Assembly (NCBI GenBank): GCA_018806985.1 | Contig: JADANN010000197.1 | Location: forward strand, 1,381,501 to 1,445,500 | Source of the DNA: Angiostrongylus vasorum | Taxonomy: Eukaryota > Nematoda > Chromadorea > Rhabditida > Metastrongylidae | Length of the DNA: 64,000 nucleotides | Reading direction: 5' to 3' | Translations under genes and position numbers: made by a program | Notes under the pieces: model-generated | What the model saw: only the letters and a program-made list of their open reading frames with translations | Database searches by the model: none | What the model was told of the DNA's origin: nothing | In this document: positions 1 to 11,139 of the stretch, piece by piece | Layout of the letters: every line of letters starts with the position of its first letter | Numbering within the stretch: the first letter of the stretch is position 1

Positions 1-210
1 ACCGCAGGTTTCCGCGGTGCGGATTGAACACGCTGTTAACCTTTCAGGGGGCTAACGCCCATATGGTGTGGTGGAGAATGCGTTAGACCGGAAAGGGTAA
101 TACCCTGTTTGATCCCCACCAGAAACACACGCGGTCCGGAGTTTTCCAAATATCCCAGCAATAATGTGGTTGCAATACCAACCTTTTATTTTCTGCCTAT
201 TTTAAGTTTT
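1..210 (+). repeat. Family A retroposon, partial copy at window edge
   Basis: The segment contains the family A signature: GTGTGGTGGAGAATGCGTTAG, an A-box-like region, then GTTTGATCCCCACC, a B-box-like region, then GGTCCGGAGTTTT and ATATCCCAGCA. It is cut by the left edge of the window. The tRNA-like boxes suggest an RNA polymerase III origin, which is inference. Confidence 0.6.
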
Positions 211-690
211 TACGGGAGGGTATGATGTGAATTACAACGACAACGATGCTGAGATATTAGCAAAACGTGGGCGCCGGGCCAGATGGAAGCACCGTTTCCC
301 TTTCCAGGGGATCGCGCATTGCACACTGCCCACGGAGGCCGTTGCTTTGCGTTTCTCTCAGCTAGTTCCCTGCCTAACGCTGCCATCAGCAATCACCCGT
401 CAGCAGGATTGATCTGGGGAGCACGCTGTTGTCGAAATCACAGTGTTAACCTTTTATTTTCTGCCCACTACAATTTTTTCACTGCAGGGTATGGTGTGAA
501 TTACAACCACAACGCTGCTGAGATATCCGCAAAACAAGAGCTTCTGTGGCACAGTGTGTAATTCGCGAGCCCCCTGAAAGGGAATGGTTCGACTGAACCG
601 GGGTCCCGGATTTTCGAATATCTCAGCACCTTTGCGATTGTGATTGCATTTCACATAACACTCTGCCGTGAACAACTGAAGTAGGCAGTA
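211..690. repeat. Family A retroposon copies, inverted arrangement
   Basis: Two degenerate family A units share TTTATTTTCTGCC, the (A)CGGCAGGGTATG terminus and GATGCTGAGATAT. One half is reversed relative to the other, ending near 690 at GCCGTGAACAACTGAAGTAGGCAGTAAGTAA. No protein is supported here. The intergenic stretch 690-809 holds nothing I recognise. Confidence 0.5.
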
Positions 691-809
691 AGTAACAAAG
701 TTAACGCAGGATGTTTCATACTACTAGTACTTGGTAACCACGCAGTATGTTATGTGTTAGTTTATATTCTGGAATCTGTACTGGTTCAAAACCTAATCTA
801 ATAGTAACA

Positions 810-964
810 CTACTGACTGATAGTTTTTCGATCAGCTGTTTCCACTGGAGATCGTGAATTTGTTAGCCAAACCGCAATATTCTGTTGAATAAGTGCACGT
901 GCAACTCTCAATCCAGGTTGATCACCTACCGTCGCGGGATACATGTCGGCACAGTGGGCGGTCC
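810..964 (-). pseudogene. Terminal exon of the S28 peptidase pseudogene (catalytic His)
   Basis: The splice acceptor TTAG precedes position 964. The reading frame gives GTAHCADMYP, which carries the catalytic histidine of S28 peptidases, then QPGLRVARALIQQNIAVWL and a stop at 812-810. This exon has no lesion. Its donor partner is the exon ending at 1370 (CAC G|GTTAGT), and the phases agree. Confidence 0.8.
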
Positions 965-2229
965 CTAAGTTTTCATACTGTCGTCCACATCGTGCTTGTA
1001 GCAAATTGTATGTTATTACATATATATGAACAGTTCGTGTAGTGTCGTGGCTAGAAGTACCATGGAATATCCACGCGGGTTTTAGTTTTTTTTAGTTCGA
1101 CCACATCGCAAGGACTAATTTAGTTTCTCATTCCTTTATTTGCTAATTAACACCAGGTTTGCTTGGGAAAATGGAACAACACTGACGTGACATATCAGTA
1201 GGACTCCGCGATTCACGTTTAGACCAAAGAAATAATCACGATGCCGTGCAATGAATACACGTCATTGATTCGATCCTGCGTAGTTGGGCTGACCCAGGTC
1301 ACTACCCTTACGTGATATGGTCAATAGGGAGTGGTTTTTTTTCATTTTTTAGCATAAGTAGATACTAACCGTGGATGAGATACCAAACAACAGACGGATG
1401 GTTGGATGTGTACTTGCCGAGGGGCATGTCATGGATCGAGAGATCCGTTTGGAATCACAACATTAGTACCCTAGGCAGTTTATAGAAGACGATAATGCTT
1501 TACAGCATTGGTTAAGCAGTCATATTTCAGCCTCTGAAGAGATAGCACAAAATTTTACATTTGTAGCTTGGTTCAAAAAGTTGTTGAAACAACATATAGT
1601 TGAAACTAAGTCCATTCATCACAACATTCTGAACAGTCATAAGGAATTACGCATTCGGGGGAGGCAAACGGCTTAAATAAACTAACAACTACTCAAATCT
1701 TCTCGGAAAGTCGTTGCGTAAGAAAAATTACAACTTGGTGATCGTTTTTTTCGTAACATTTATTTACTTCACACTTATTTCTTCTGCTTCATATCACCTA
1801 TTTCACACGCGCTTCTATGCCTTTCTCGTCTTTATCCCTTGTTTCATTACCTTTGCACCTTTCAACAGATGTCGCAGGGCAAAAGATATTGGATTAATAA
1901 AAAACCCGATGTCAATTTTGCTTCTAACCTCCTGTGAAAAAGAATTGAGGTGAAAAATCGTGTAACCATCAGCGTCACCATAGTAGTCGAGTGTGGAACG
2001 AATCAGCATTCGTGACGTAGTTGGCATCAAACGTTGAACCAAAGACGTCACGAGAAATATTGAGAAAAAAACTAGAAAGAGATATTCACATATCTACATA
2101 TGAAGAACATCAACTCAACTTACCTAACTGGAGTCATAGAGCCGAATATTCCGTTTGGACCGCCATCACTTGACTGAAAGTAACCGAATTCGGTACAAGT
2201 TTGCCATGTCCAACTCCGCGCCCCAGCTG

Positions 2230-3238
2230 AAAACGGAACCAGACGGAACCACTTAGTTTGTCACTGTTGCGGAGAGCTTCTAATAGAGTTTAATTCACTT
2301 TTCAACACTCTTCTGTTTCTGGGACCTTTTCTGATAATTTCCATATAACTCTACGCACCAAAGAAAACTTTTGGTGGGAAAATTTTTGGCGAAGTAGCAC
2401 GCTGGTCGCACCCTACATCCCTTTTTTTGCGGAAAATCGTGGAAATCTACTTCAACAATGTTGTCGTGCTCGTCAAATTGTGGAAGGAAAAATGTCCACT
2501 AGTAAATCGTAATTTTTCTGCTCTGATTCAAGTCTTTATCTCCTTCGTTAACATGACTCGACATCATATATGGTGCGGATCTGAGCACTTCTTTCATTCT
2601 ACTCGTCTTTTCAGATTTATCATCGACGAACATCACCGAAATTTATCACCAAACGCTTTGTGTGCGGGCTGGTTGTTCTTCCAGTGTTTGATCTTCTTCA
2701 TGAACGTCAATGAGTGGTTCGAATAGATGCTCAGGTCTTCCCCGCAGACAGTCGCCAGCTTGGTTCATGCTTTCGTCTCAGAACCTCTCCCAAACAAGTC
2801 TGATAACAATTTGCCCATGCGAGAAGGACGAAGTGAATAGTTGGCCTGCGACAGGGTGGAATTAGTGGTCCTACGTATATTATTATACGGGATCTCCAAT
2901 CATCGCATATCTCCCATCTGTATTCATAAAAAATACGTATTTCTGAGGGTTCCTCTCATTGCAAAATTGCAGATAACGTTATCTCAATTAAAATGCTTTC
3001 AGTGCGTTTTGTGGCTCACCAGAGTCACTGGTCGATTTAATAACAAAGAAGGATTAGTACAGACCCACAATCAAACATAGAGCCGAATTCTTTATTCGTA
3101 AGGTAGTTGATCATATTGTCACAACTGTTTGGGGTAGATTTGAAATATTCGTGCATTTCTGAAGATTCTCATGTGAAAAACACGTCATATAAACACTGTG
3201 TCATTTCTCTAACTGCAGACTTTCCTTCCGTTTTATAC
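2230..3238. other. Intron-like stretch of the S28 pseudogene
   Basis: Between the RFGIKQVCD exon and the RSWTWQTC exon I expected one more S28 exon (the CLDY region) but could not identify it. A degenerate - strand reading around 2650-2830 resembles a decayed transposon protein, but I cannot name it. Nothing else is recognised. Confidence 0.3.
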
Positions 3239-3519
3239 CTGTCATGTACTCATTCACCCCTTGAAGACTCGTCAACGGGTCGGTAACATTGCTGTTCATA
3301 ATGTCGCAGACTTGCTTAATGCCGAAACGTGCGCGGTAAGGACCTTAAAACTTAGTGATTTTTTTTGTTCAAAACAGCTGAAAGAACAGTGGCATGAGGA
3401 CAAAGCTACCAAAATTGTTATACATCTCGGGCTAGTATATTAGGTTGTTTTGAAACTAATATAGGATTTCGACTTTACATCTTTAAAGCGGCATATCTCA
3501 AAACGGAATAAACATTAAT

Positions 3520-5940
3520 CACTTGTATTACTCGTCGTCTCGCTGATCATCGAGTGACTCGAGCGGTCGCCAGTAAATTTCCTTTCTTTCGCTGTCGGGT
3601 TCCCAGTGGGTTCTGCTCGCTGTAAGGACGACTTGAACAATGCACGTTTCCTTCAGGGTCCACGTGAGGAACTATAACCATCGGGTCGCTGGTATTCCTG
3701 CAGTGAGCTTGACATCCCTTAAAATCCAGTCACTAACGGCTCTTGTGCACCGGTTGTAGCTCATACGCATTACGTGTCTGGTCCACCATATCTTAAACAA
3801 TTTGGCGTATAGGACGGAATCTTTGATTTTTCATCATTGACGCAAGTCGGAGCTTCGGATCCCTTCCCTTACTTGCGTGGAACGGAATACTCCTAGCATC
3901 GTCCTTTCGACTGCACGTTCGATAAAACGCTGAGTGATCTTTCATCTTGCTTACGCAGCGACCAGGTTTCTGACGCATACGTTAAGACAGGAACAATCGC
4001 GGAGTCAAAAAAAATGGGAACGGAGTCGGGTGTCGTTTTTCTCTTCACTACATCCTCGAAGCTCTTGAAAGCTCCGCAAGCAGCTCGTTTCCCTCCGTTC
4101 AACTGCGGAGCTAAGTCGTTTATCATATTGATTTCCCGACCTAGATAGACATAACTGGAGCATTCGGAGATATTCGTTCCATTGAGCGTGAATGGGCCAT
4201 ACGAAACCAATCCGTTCCTCACGAACATCGTTTTTGTGAGACCTACTCGAAGACCAATTTTTTCCACATGATTTATCAAAATCAGCAAGCATTCATTCCG
4301 CTTGGCTAATGTTTGGTGTTATAAGGACGATGTAGTTAGCAAAGCGAAGATGATGTAACTGCCGACCATCGATTTTTCACTCCCATGTTGTCTTCTTGCT
4401 CTGTCTAGTTCTGGTAGAACACAATGAATGGGAGCCTTACATTCTAACAGACAACGTGTAAAGAACAGGACACTGTGTTTTTTGAGGACTGGCGGAAGGT
4501 TCTTCAGGTGTTCTGGTCTTATCCTGTCCGGACCTGGTGCTGTTCGATTTTTCACCGACGAAATGGCATGTCGGATTTCGGAATGGAGAACTGGTGGTAC
4601 AACATATCCATCCTCCTTTATTTCATAAGACGGAAGGTGGACATGGCCTTCGAAGAGATCTGAGTAGCATTCGTGAATGATTTTCTCCATTGCCTTTGTG
4701 GACGCTGCAACTGTTCCGTCTTGGCGTCGGACCGCAACCATCTTTGTTTGTAATTGGTGAAGCTTCGGTTGGCTTTGCGAGTGTTTTCCCAGCCTCTGCA
4801 GCTTCGACCACTACTGCTGCTCTTCCCTCTTTATGATCTTCTTTTTATCGCCTGTCTGCATTGTTTCACGCTGGCGTATTATCTCGAGTGTTTCTGGAGA
4901 CAGACGTCTCTTGGTGACTTTCGAACTCACAGCTTTCATAGCGCCAACGTGAAGGTGTTAAATGAGATGATCGTATTCCTCGTCGATGTTATCGACAACG
5001 GCATCTTCCCAACGCCGACTAATGAATTGAATAAGTCCCAGTTTGTGGTGGTTCTGGGAACTTCGGTTTTTGAATTTAGCGGTTTTTTCTCCTTTCCACG
5101 AGAAATAGAATCTTGTACGAAGGAGACGGTGGTCTGATCCCGTGTAGAATATTGGGACAACAACGACATCGGTTATGAAAAACCTTCTATTTACTATGAT
5201 GTAGTCTATTTCTTTATGGTACTCTCCGTTGGGAGACTCCCACGTCCAGCGTTGACGGTGGCGCTTCTGGAATTGCGAGTTATTGTGGATGGTCTTGCTC
5301 GTCATGATAAACTGAGATAGCCGCTCACCCTGTTCGTTCCATTCTAATCCATGGTCCCAATGTGACGTTTTTCAGACGTTGTCCTTGGTCCAATCTTGGC
5401 ACTGAAATCTCCAGTGATGACCTTGAAGAATGCGTGGTCTTCTATGTAGAGTCTCTCCACGTCCATATAGAGCGCTTCGACTTCTTCTTCGTCATAGTTT
5501 GATGTCGGGGCGTAAACGACGAAGATTATCAAAGCGGGTATTGATCCACATCTTTTTAATCGTAAACGTCCGATTCGGCTTGTAAGCTGTTCGAACGAGT
5601 CGATTTTCATGGACAAACTCGTGTTGACAAGAACGCCGACGCCGGCGACTCCTCTACTGTCGCATGTTCCGAGAAACAGTTCTTCTACGGTGTCATAGAC
5701 GGCGTTGAATGGGTGTCGTCGTCTTGTCTCGGCCAGGCCGATGACGTCGTACCTTATCCTTCTTGCTTGCATGAGCAAGTCTTCTATCGAGGTCTCGTAT
5801 GCAAGCGTACGTGCATTCTAGGTACAGATCGTCACCTTAGTTCTTCGAAATCAATTCAGCTAGTCCACTTCGAGTTGTACCGACGCCGAACTGCCCACGG
5901 CTCCAGCAATGAGTTCTGGATGTTTTTCGGATGAGTTCGG
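3520..5940 (-). mobile_element. RTE-type non-LTR retrotransposon, internally deleted and inactive
   Basis: The - strand carries a broken endonuclease/reverse-transcriptase polyprotein. The AP-like endonuclease reads [11 protein letters not shown] (catalytic Glu kept), then FVVYAP, GDFSAKIG (the usual GDFN Asn is Ser) and TGSDHRLLR (His kept). The RT begins with TAPGPDRIRPEHLK. After that the middle of the RT is deleted, and the sequence resumes at RQLHHLRFANYIVLI, where the catalytic ADD has become ANY. The thumb region (YVYLGREINM, VPVLTYASETWSLRKQ) follows, and the C-terminal tail near 3540-3680 reads YWRPLESLDDQRDDE. Several frameshifts are present. It lies inside the S28 pseudogene in the same orientation. 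It cannot move by itself. Confidence 0.85.
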
Positions 5941-6134
5941 CCCGAAGTGATAAAGCCCCTGTAATTTTACGTGTCAAACAAACTTCACTTGCTGTTCCAA
6001 CTCTGTAGTAGCAAGGAAATTTTATTCAAAAAAACTTGCTAGTCTTGCCTACACTACTTCCTGTTTTAATTTAGTATTGTAAAGAAAACCAAACTGAAGT
6101 GCGACGGCTGACAAAGTTGGTGCATATTATGGTA

Positions 6135-6427
6135 TAAAAGATAAAAAAAAAGATAAACCTCTCGGCGTTGATCAATCCCTGAGGGACGCGCCATGCGCTC
6201 CACTTCATTAAGCACCGCTTGGAGATGGTAGAATGCATATCTGGCCTTTATAATGACTCGCAGTTGCCTGCCGATGTATCGAGCCAGTGCTGCTATCCTC
6301 CCAGACAGGTCTGTAGCAATTTGCCGATCCCGGAGGGATGGAAGGCTTGGTGGGCCATGAGCGCGGGGGATCAATTCCATGTGTGTGTTGCAGGGTGCCT
6401 TCGACCACTCCGGCACACACGCCCCTA
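6135..6427 (-). repeat. tRNA-headed SINE (SINE-1) copy
   Basis: Read on the - strand, the copy starts with a tRNA-like head (GTGTGCCGGAGTGGTCGAAG, then a B-box region around TTGATCCCCCGCGCCC). The family body follows (CTTCCATCCCTCCGGGATC, GGAGGATAGCAGCACTGG, GCCAGATATGCATTC), and it ends in GCCGAGAGGTTTATC and an A-rich tail with AAAAGATAAA. The copy is nearly complete and non-coding. Confidence 0.7.
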
Positions 6428-7709
6428 TTATGGTAATCCGGTATAATTCGTTTTCGAATTCTGCGCAGAAATGTTTCAAATATCTTATCTCTGTATGAGA
6501 TAAATGACTGTAGCGTTTGAAGCGTAGTGGTTATTGGTGCCTGTAACACACATGCAGTCTCTGGTTCGATTTCGTTCCACAGCAAATCAAGCCCTCCACT
6601 CCGACGTTTGCAAATTTGCGACTGTCTTGTTTGGGAGACCAAATTGGTGCATCAGTAGGTCGCATTAGTCCATTTTATAAGCAAAATGTACAGTCAGTCA
6701 CCTCTACGATGCAGGAATAGATTACAGTGGAATTCTCATGTAGGGCAACTGATCAGTGCTGGATTCTATGCGTTTATTGTACCTTTATAGATAAACTAGG
6801 ACGAGAGAACAGCCGAACTAGTCAGTTCTTTTGTTATTACAAATGTACGATATTTCTTCTACACTAGCCTTTGTTGCAAGATTGCAGCAAACGTTTTACA
6901 TCATTTCTAATCATTCTTCTTTTTTTTGTCTGTCTGATAGTTGTGACAAGCAGTGGTCACAATCCGGGTAAGATCCTCCCAAAGGTGATCCATGCCGCTT
7001 GGCCTAAATTGAATTCGTCCTTCATTCCTCATATGAAGGTTGCAATGTCTTCGATAGCTTGACGACTGCTCAAAAAGCGAAGGTTCTCCACCGACTGATC
7101 ACTGAAATAGTGTGATGACATGAGCCACATCGAAGGAGACAACAGCTGGTTGACATAATCATCATGTGAAATCGGTTTCTCGTTAAGTACTGTTGCTAAG
7201 GAAATGTTACTAATCATCAACATTGTTGCTGTTTTACTCAATTTTACACAAAAATTTTATTTGTACCCAGTGATTCTTGTTTAGAAAAAAAACATACTAA
7301 GGCTGGTAACTTTTCACACTATAAAGGTGTTTGTTAAGGCTATTGGTGTCTAGAGAGCCTGCTTTGGTTATGAGCTGATTACGGAAGGAGAAAGACGCTC
7401 AACACTGCTGTGTTAACGAAAGAGAGGAGAACTAACGGCGTCGGGCGACTGTTACCGTAGAAACGGTGCTCGAGGATGAACATGACTGCTCGTAGTGTTG
7501 TGCCCATTGAACAAAAGGAATTTCAGGAGTAGTAACCTAGGAACCCCTAGTTAATTTTTTTCTCTATTGTTCTTCAAGTTTTTTTGAGGTCTACGAGTTA
7601 TGATGGCAGGCAACTTAATTTTTGTGCTGCCAGACTTACTATAAAAAGAACGATTCACTAATTCCTAAGAAGTAAAAAAGAGAAGCTAAATGTGAAAAAA
7701 ATACTCTCC

Positions 7710-8105
7710 CGACGGTTTACAGCCTCATCGTGACTGGTGTGTCCCTGGTTGTCGGGCTGCGATGTACAGCTTGGTGATTTATACCTTCCCACCGCTGGGT
7801 CCCCGAGCTGACAGGGAGTCCGACGTTTCCATCAGGAAGCCCTAAGAACTAAGAGTAAACCAATGCCAGGGATCCACTACCGTCCTGGTGTTAAATTAAT
7901 CCAATGGTGGCAAATTTTCCTCTGGTCCACAAAGGTGGGGACTCCCTATGGTGGTGACGACCTAGCGCGGATCTTGGCCATTATAAGCTCGGGACGGGGA
8001 ATCACAAAGGTTAAACCAGCACAACTGCGACAAAGTGGAGATTTTGCTGGGGCCCGCACAACCAGTGAGGACTGGCTATCCGAGTATCCAAGAAAGTATT
8101 TATAA
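7710..8105 (+). repeat. Family C dispersed repeat, near full-length
   Basis: The copy runs from GACGGTTTACAGCCTCATCG through TGTCGGGCTGCGATGTACAG, ATCCACTACCGTCCTGG, TGGCAAATTTTCCTCTGGTCC and GGGGCCCGCACAACCAGTGA to ATCCAAGAAAGTATTTATAA. The same order of blocks recurs at 17690-18090, 20705-21100, 59233-59615 and 59840-60225. It has no open reading frame of note, and its class is unknown. Confidence 0.75.
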
Positions 8106-8434
8106 AAGTATTGCTCTTCACCATGTTACACATCCGGTTCTTACAATGCCTATAATTTTTTGTCGATAAGAAGTTCAGAACATGTCAAACCTAGTGGATG
8201 TGGCGCACCTTTCAGATTAAAGTCACTTTCACATACGACTGAAAAGAAGAAAGTTCCGTTTAGTATTCTTCGCTGACTCTGCAATTCTCCACCGTTTAAA
8301 CCACATACCCAACTAATGTTCTCTGGATCTTCACCGCCCAATATTAGAAAGACGGCATTCGATTCCGGTATTTGATATTGGAAGTTGAAGAAGTAGCGCT
8401 AGATAAAAGTATTCTCGATTAAAATACTTTTCAT

Positions 8435-8776
8435 TTTCAACAGAATCTGAGATTTTTGCAAAACTCTGGACCGCATGTGCCCATGGTGGGGGAACGAACT
8501 CGCTATTGTCCTTTCCGGGGGAGTAACGCGTTCACCACCAATGCGGGTCCTTCGTTTCGCCTGTCTCTCAGTTAGTTCTATCGATACGAAACGAAGGACC
8601 CGCATGGTGTGCTGGTGAACGCGTTACTTCCCGGAAAGGACAATAGCGCGTTCGTTCCCCACCATAGGCACCTGCGGTCAGAGTTTTGCAAATATCTCAG
8701 CTTCGTTGAAGTTATATTTCGCAATATACCCTGCAATATAAAAAAAAGGCTAGGCAGTAAGCAAAAAAGGTTGAAA
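8435..8776. repeat. Family A retroposon, fold-back copy
   Basis: The two halves are inverted: GATTTTTGCAAAACTCTGG to CCTTCGTTTCGCCTGTCTCTC on the left, and CGAAACGAAGGACCCGCATG to GAGTTTTGCAAATATCTCAG on the right, meeting near 8583. A 9-bp direct repeat ACTTTTCAT flanks it (8426-8434 and 8777-8785) as a possible target-site duplication. It sits in an intron of the S28 pseudogene. Confidence 0.7.
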
Positions 8777-8815
8777 ACTTTTCATGTTCTTCAAAAATAG
8801 TGGAGTTTGTCTTAC

Positions 8816-8911
8816 CTGACTCCAAGTCTCATGGGACGTGTTATCGAAATGGTCAAGGTTTTGAGTGAAAAAGCCTTGACCAGAACCAAATTCATTGTTT
8901 GTTACAACTGA
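8816..8911 (-). pseudogene. N-terminal exon of the S28 peptidase pseudogene
   Basis: The exon is bounded by CTTCAG on the 5' side and CAG|GTAAGA on the 3' side. It encodes 32 residues including FFTQNLDHFDN, the FxQxLDHF signature near the mature N terminus of S28 enzymes. The next exon (8398) continues in phase with RYFFN. The signal-peptide exon should lie above 8911 on this strand, and I could not place it. A family A retroposon occupies the intron between the two exons. Confidence 0.75.
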
Positions 8912-9690
8912 CTGAAGTTTCTCAATTCAAACTTTTAATAACTTAGATATTTTTCACTAAAAAGTGAACCACAGCAATTAAACTGACCGTATCTTGCTTA
9001 GAGAACTATTCTTGTTCACTATGAATTTTCATTCTATACATCGGCCTTCCCAAATGAAAGCGTGGTGTCCATCCACTGGTAACTCATGCCTGCTTGCAAA
9101 GAAAAGAAACTCTTCAGCAGAACTAATCACTTCACTATTGATGATTTATGTTTCTTTATTGGTCATGGCAATAAGTGGCAATAGAGATTTGACTTGTCCG
9201 GTGGGTGAAAATTCTGAGTGTCCGCTGTCCTGGTAGAATTCTTGTCGCAAGACAGCAAATCTATCTTCTAAATGCAAAGACTGCGATTTCGCGTGCTCCG
9301 TGATATAGGTGTTATCTGGCATAGCTCTCTTCTTAACTCTAGAAAATGTCACACTCATTCATTAGCAACCCTTTTGCGACAACGCCTACTTCTGTATTGC
9401 TGGCGCAGTGGATCGTCGCCTGCCGGTTTGCTGGCTTTTTGACAATAAAAAATAATTTCTCACTAACTGGAGGATTTGAAGGGTTGTGAATATGATTCTT
9501 GTAGAACAGACTCTACCACGCCGTTCTATAGATATGAATGACGTTTATGCCACCGTTTACTACATGCCACTATGCTCCATCATACAAACAGATTGCTGTC
9601 AACAATTGGGTTTTGCAGCTTGAGTCTATTTCCGTACTTTTTATGCTAACTAGTTCAGAAATTAATGTCTAATTTAGACCTGGATTTTGA
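8912..9690. other. No recognised gene
   Basis: The stretch contains short open frames in both directions. The longest on the - strand (9146-9358) might hold a 5' exon of the S28 pseudogene, but no splice evidence fixes it. I see no repeat family here. Confidence 0.3.
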
Positions 9691-10510
9691 AAGTGCTCCT
9701 GTCTCAGCATAGGAAAAACTTGATTAATCGGGATCTCATCCAACTTCTGCAGCGTCGTCAGTGTTCCGTGTTGCGGTGCGTTATCACCCAGAAGTATTGC
9801 TGCTTCAGTTGAGCAATTTTGAGAGCAAGCGTTGATGTTTCCTGTGCATTTCGTCGATGTTTTTGTGTACGTGGTTCTTCGCTGTAATCATTTGAACCGT
9901 ATATTGGAAGACGTGGCGGTTCGAAGCAGCAGCTGTAGGCCATAAAATTGCTCATCATAACCTTATTTTGATGCAATTTAAGATTTGGGAAGGGATTTAA
10001 GCGGTGTTTCGTCATCGTCCATCTATTGAGCCGATCGTCGCCGGCTGTCATGAATGATCTACAAACATTACGAGACCATTGAGAAACTATTCGTTCTGGT
10101 TGCGCAGAAGAAGCGTCGACGATGCCTTAAAAGGCGATTTTTTTTGATGGTCATTGGACTTGTGTGACATCCATTTGAGGAGCATCGTCGGCTTTGCATT
10201 TTTCTTGAAGTTTCCTTGAAACAACTGAGATATTTACACAGAGTTCTTCTGCAAGCACTCGAAGAGTTTTTTCTATCGAACGAATATAAATTGGTGTGAA
10301 AAGGATGTTCTTGAACCCACCGAATTTAAAAGGTGCACCATTGCGTCGTAAAAGGGTTAAAGATGTCAAAAAAGGGAGAAGACTACGGCTAGTCTGGCGC
10401 TTTCCGAGAACACATTTAGAGCTGGAAACCCACAAATCAGGAAGCAAATGAAAGTTTATCATGTTCTCATATTTTCGATGTTTTTCATTGGAGCTCACTT
10501 TGGGCACATT
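9690..10510 (-). mobile_element. mariner-type transposase relic
   Basis: The - strand reads, in scattered frames, LRVLAEELCVNISVVSRKLQ (the helix-turn-helix region of mariner transposases), then MTKHRLNPFPNLKLHQNKVMM (the block before the first catalytic region of the C-terminal half) and LGDNAPQHGTLTTLQKLD, which corresponds to the DNARPH catalytic block. Stops and frameshifts separate these pieces, so the copy is dead. I did not find terminal inverted repeats. Confidence 0.7.
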
Positions 10511-10849
10511 TGTTAATCTCTTGGCATCTCCTGGCAGCCTCCAGAAAAAAAAACCTATAAGCCACCATATTGATAGAGTAACCGCTGTTTTATCACATCA
10601 TAGTGAAACATTCAAGGTTTGATAAAGAGGTGTTTTTGCACTCACTGTGTAGGTACAAAATCTTTACTTTCTTTCTTTTCTTTTTATTAACGTCTTTGAC
10701 GGACCGACCGACATGTCACGGTATTGTTATTTTGTTATGACTAGCCTTTGCTCTGAGTGTCAACTGAAAAAGAAATCTGTGAGCGTTTCTATGAATCACC
10801 TACCGTACTCACTGCATATCACGTATTTCCTTTCCATTACTTCATCGAT

Positions 10850-11126
10850 AAGAGCGTATATGGTGCACTGGTCGGAGGCGCCCTGCAACACACGCACGGA
10901 ATCGATCCCCGCGCCCGCTGCTCACCAGATCTTCCATCCCTCTGAGGTCGGCAAATTGGCATCAGACTTGTTTGGGAGGACAGCAACATTGAGTCGATAC
11001 TTCGGTAGAACACCGCGAGTAAGGCCAGATATGCATTCAATGACCTCCAAACGATACTTAATGAAGTCGGATGCATGGCGTATCCCTCAGATTGATCAAC
11101 GCCGAAAGCTTTATGCTTATTTTAAT
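10850..11126 (+). repeat. tRNA-headed SINE (SINE-1) copy with target-site duplication
   Basis: The head TGGTGCACTGGTCGGAGGCG resembles an A box and GGAATCGATCCC a B box. The body (GAGGTCGGCAAATTGGCATC, GCCAGATATGCATTC, ATGAAGTCGGATGCATGGCG) ends in GCCGAAAGCTTTATGCTTA. The 9-bp sequence TTCATCGAT occurs on both sides (10841-10849 and 11127-11135), as expected after L1/RTE-type insertion. Confidence 0.8.
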
Positions 11127-11139
11127 TTCATCGATTAAA

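Larger units (their letters stand above)
810..8911 (-). pseudogene. Decayed serine carboxypeptidase, family S28 (PRSS16/lysosomal Pro-X carboxypeptidase-like)
   Basis: On the - strand at least nine exons with GT/AG borders encode an S28 peptidase, a secreted or lysosomal serine protease family that removes residues after proline. They read in order: 8911-8816 (FFTQNLDHFDNTSHETWSQ), 8398-8309 (RYFFN, VFLILGGEDPEN), 7536-7437 (VQWAQHY, MFILEHRFYGNSRPT), 7101-about 6955 (SVENLRFLSSRQAIEDIATF, then the damaged nucleophile motif), 3343-3239 (RFGIKQVCDIMNSNVTDP), 2226-2124 (RSWTWQTCTEFGYFQSSD), 2071-about 1970 (DVFGSTFDANYVTNA), 1470-1370 (GTNVVIPNGSLDP) and 964-810 (GTAHCADMYP to a stop). The catalytic Asp and His are readable. 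Lesions are a one-base deletion before MFILEHR, TGA after IATFI, an extra base inside the GGSYPG motif, an extra base before STLDYYGD, TGA for Trp in DPWH and an extra base after HAP. The exon(s) between GGSYPG and RFGIKQ were not found, and an RTE copy lies there. The last exon is intact, so decay is fairly recent. Confidence 0.85.

Noticed and set aside
2427..2726. 99-codon + strand frame
   Set aside because: It has no family motif and lies in an intron-like stretch of the S28 pseudogene; its complement looks more like a decayed transposon remnant.
6208..6642. 144-codon - strand frame
   Set aside because: Its C-terminal part is SINE-1 sequence and the rest shows no S28 motif, so it is not counted as a pseudogene exon.
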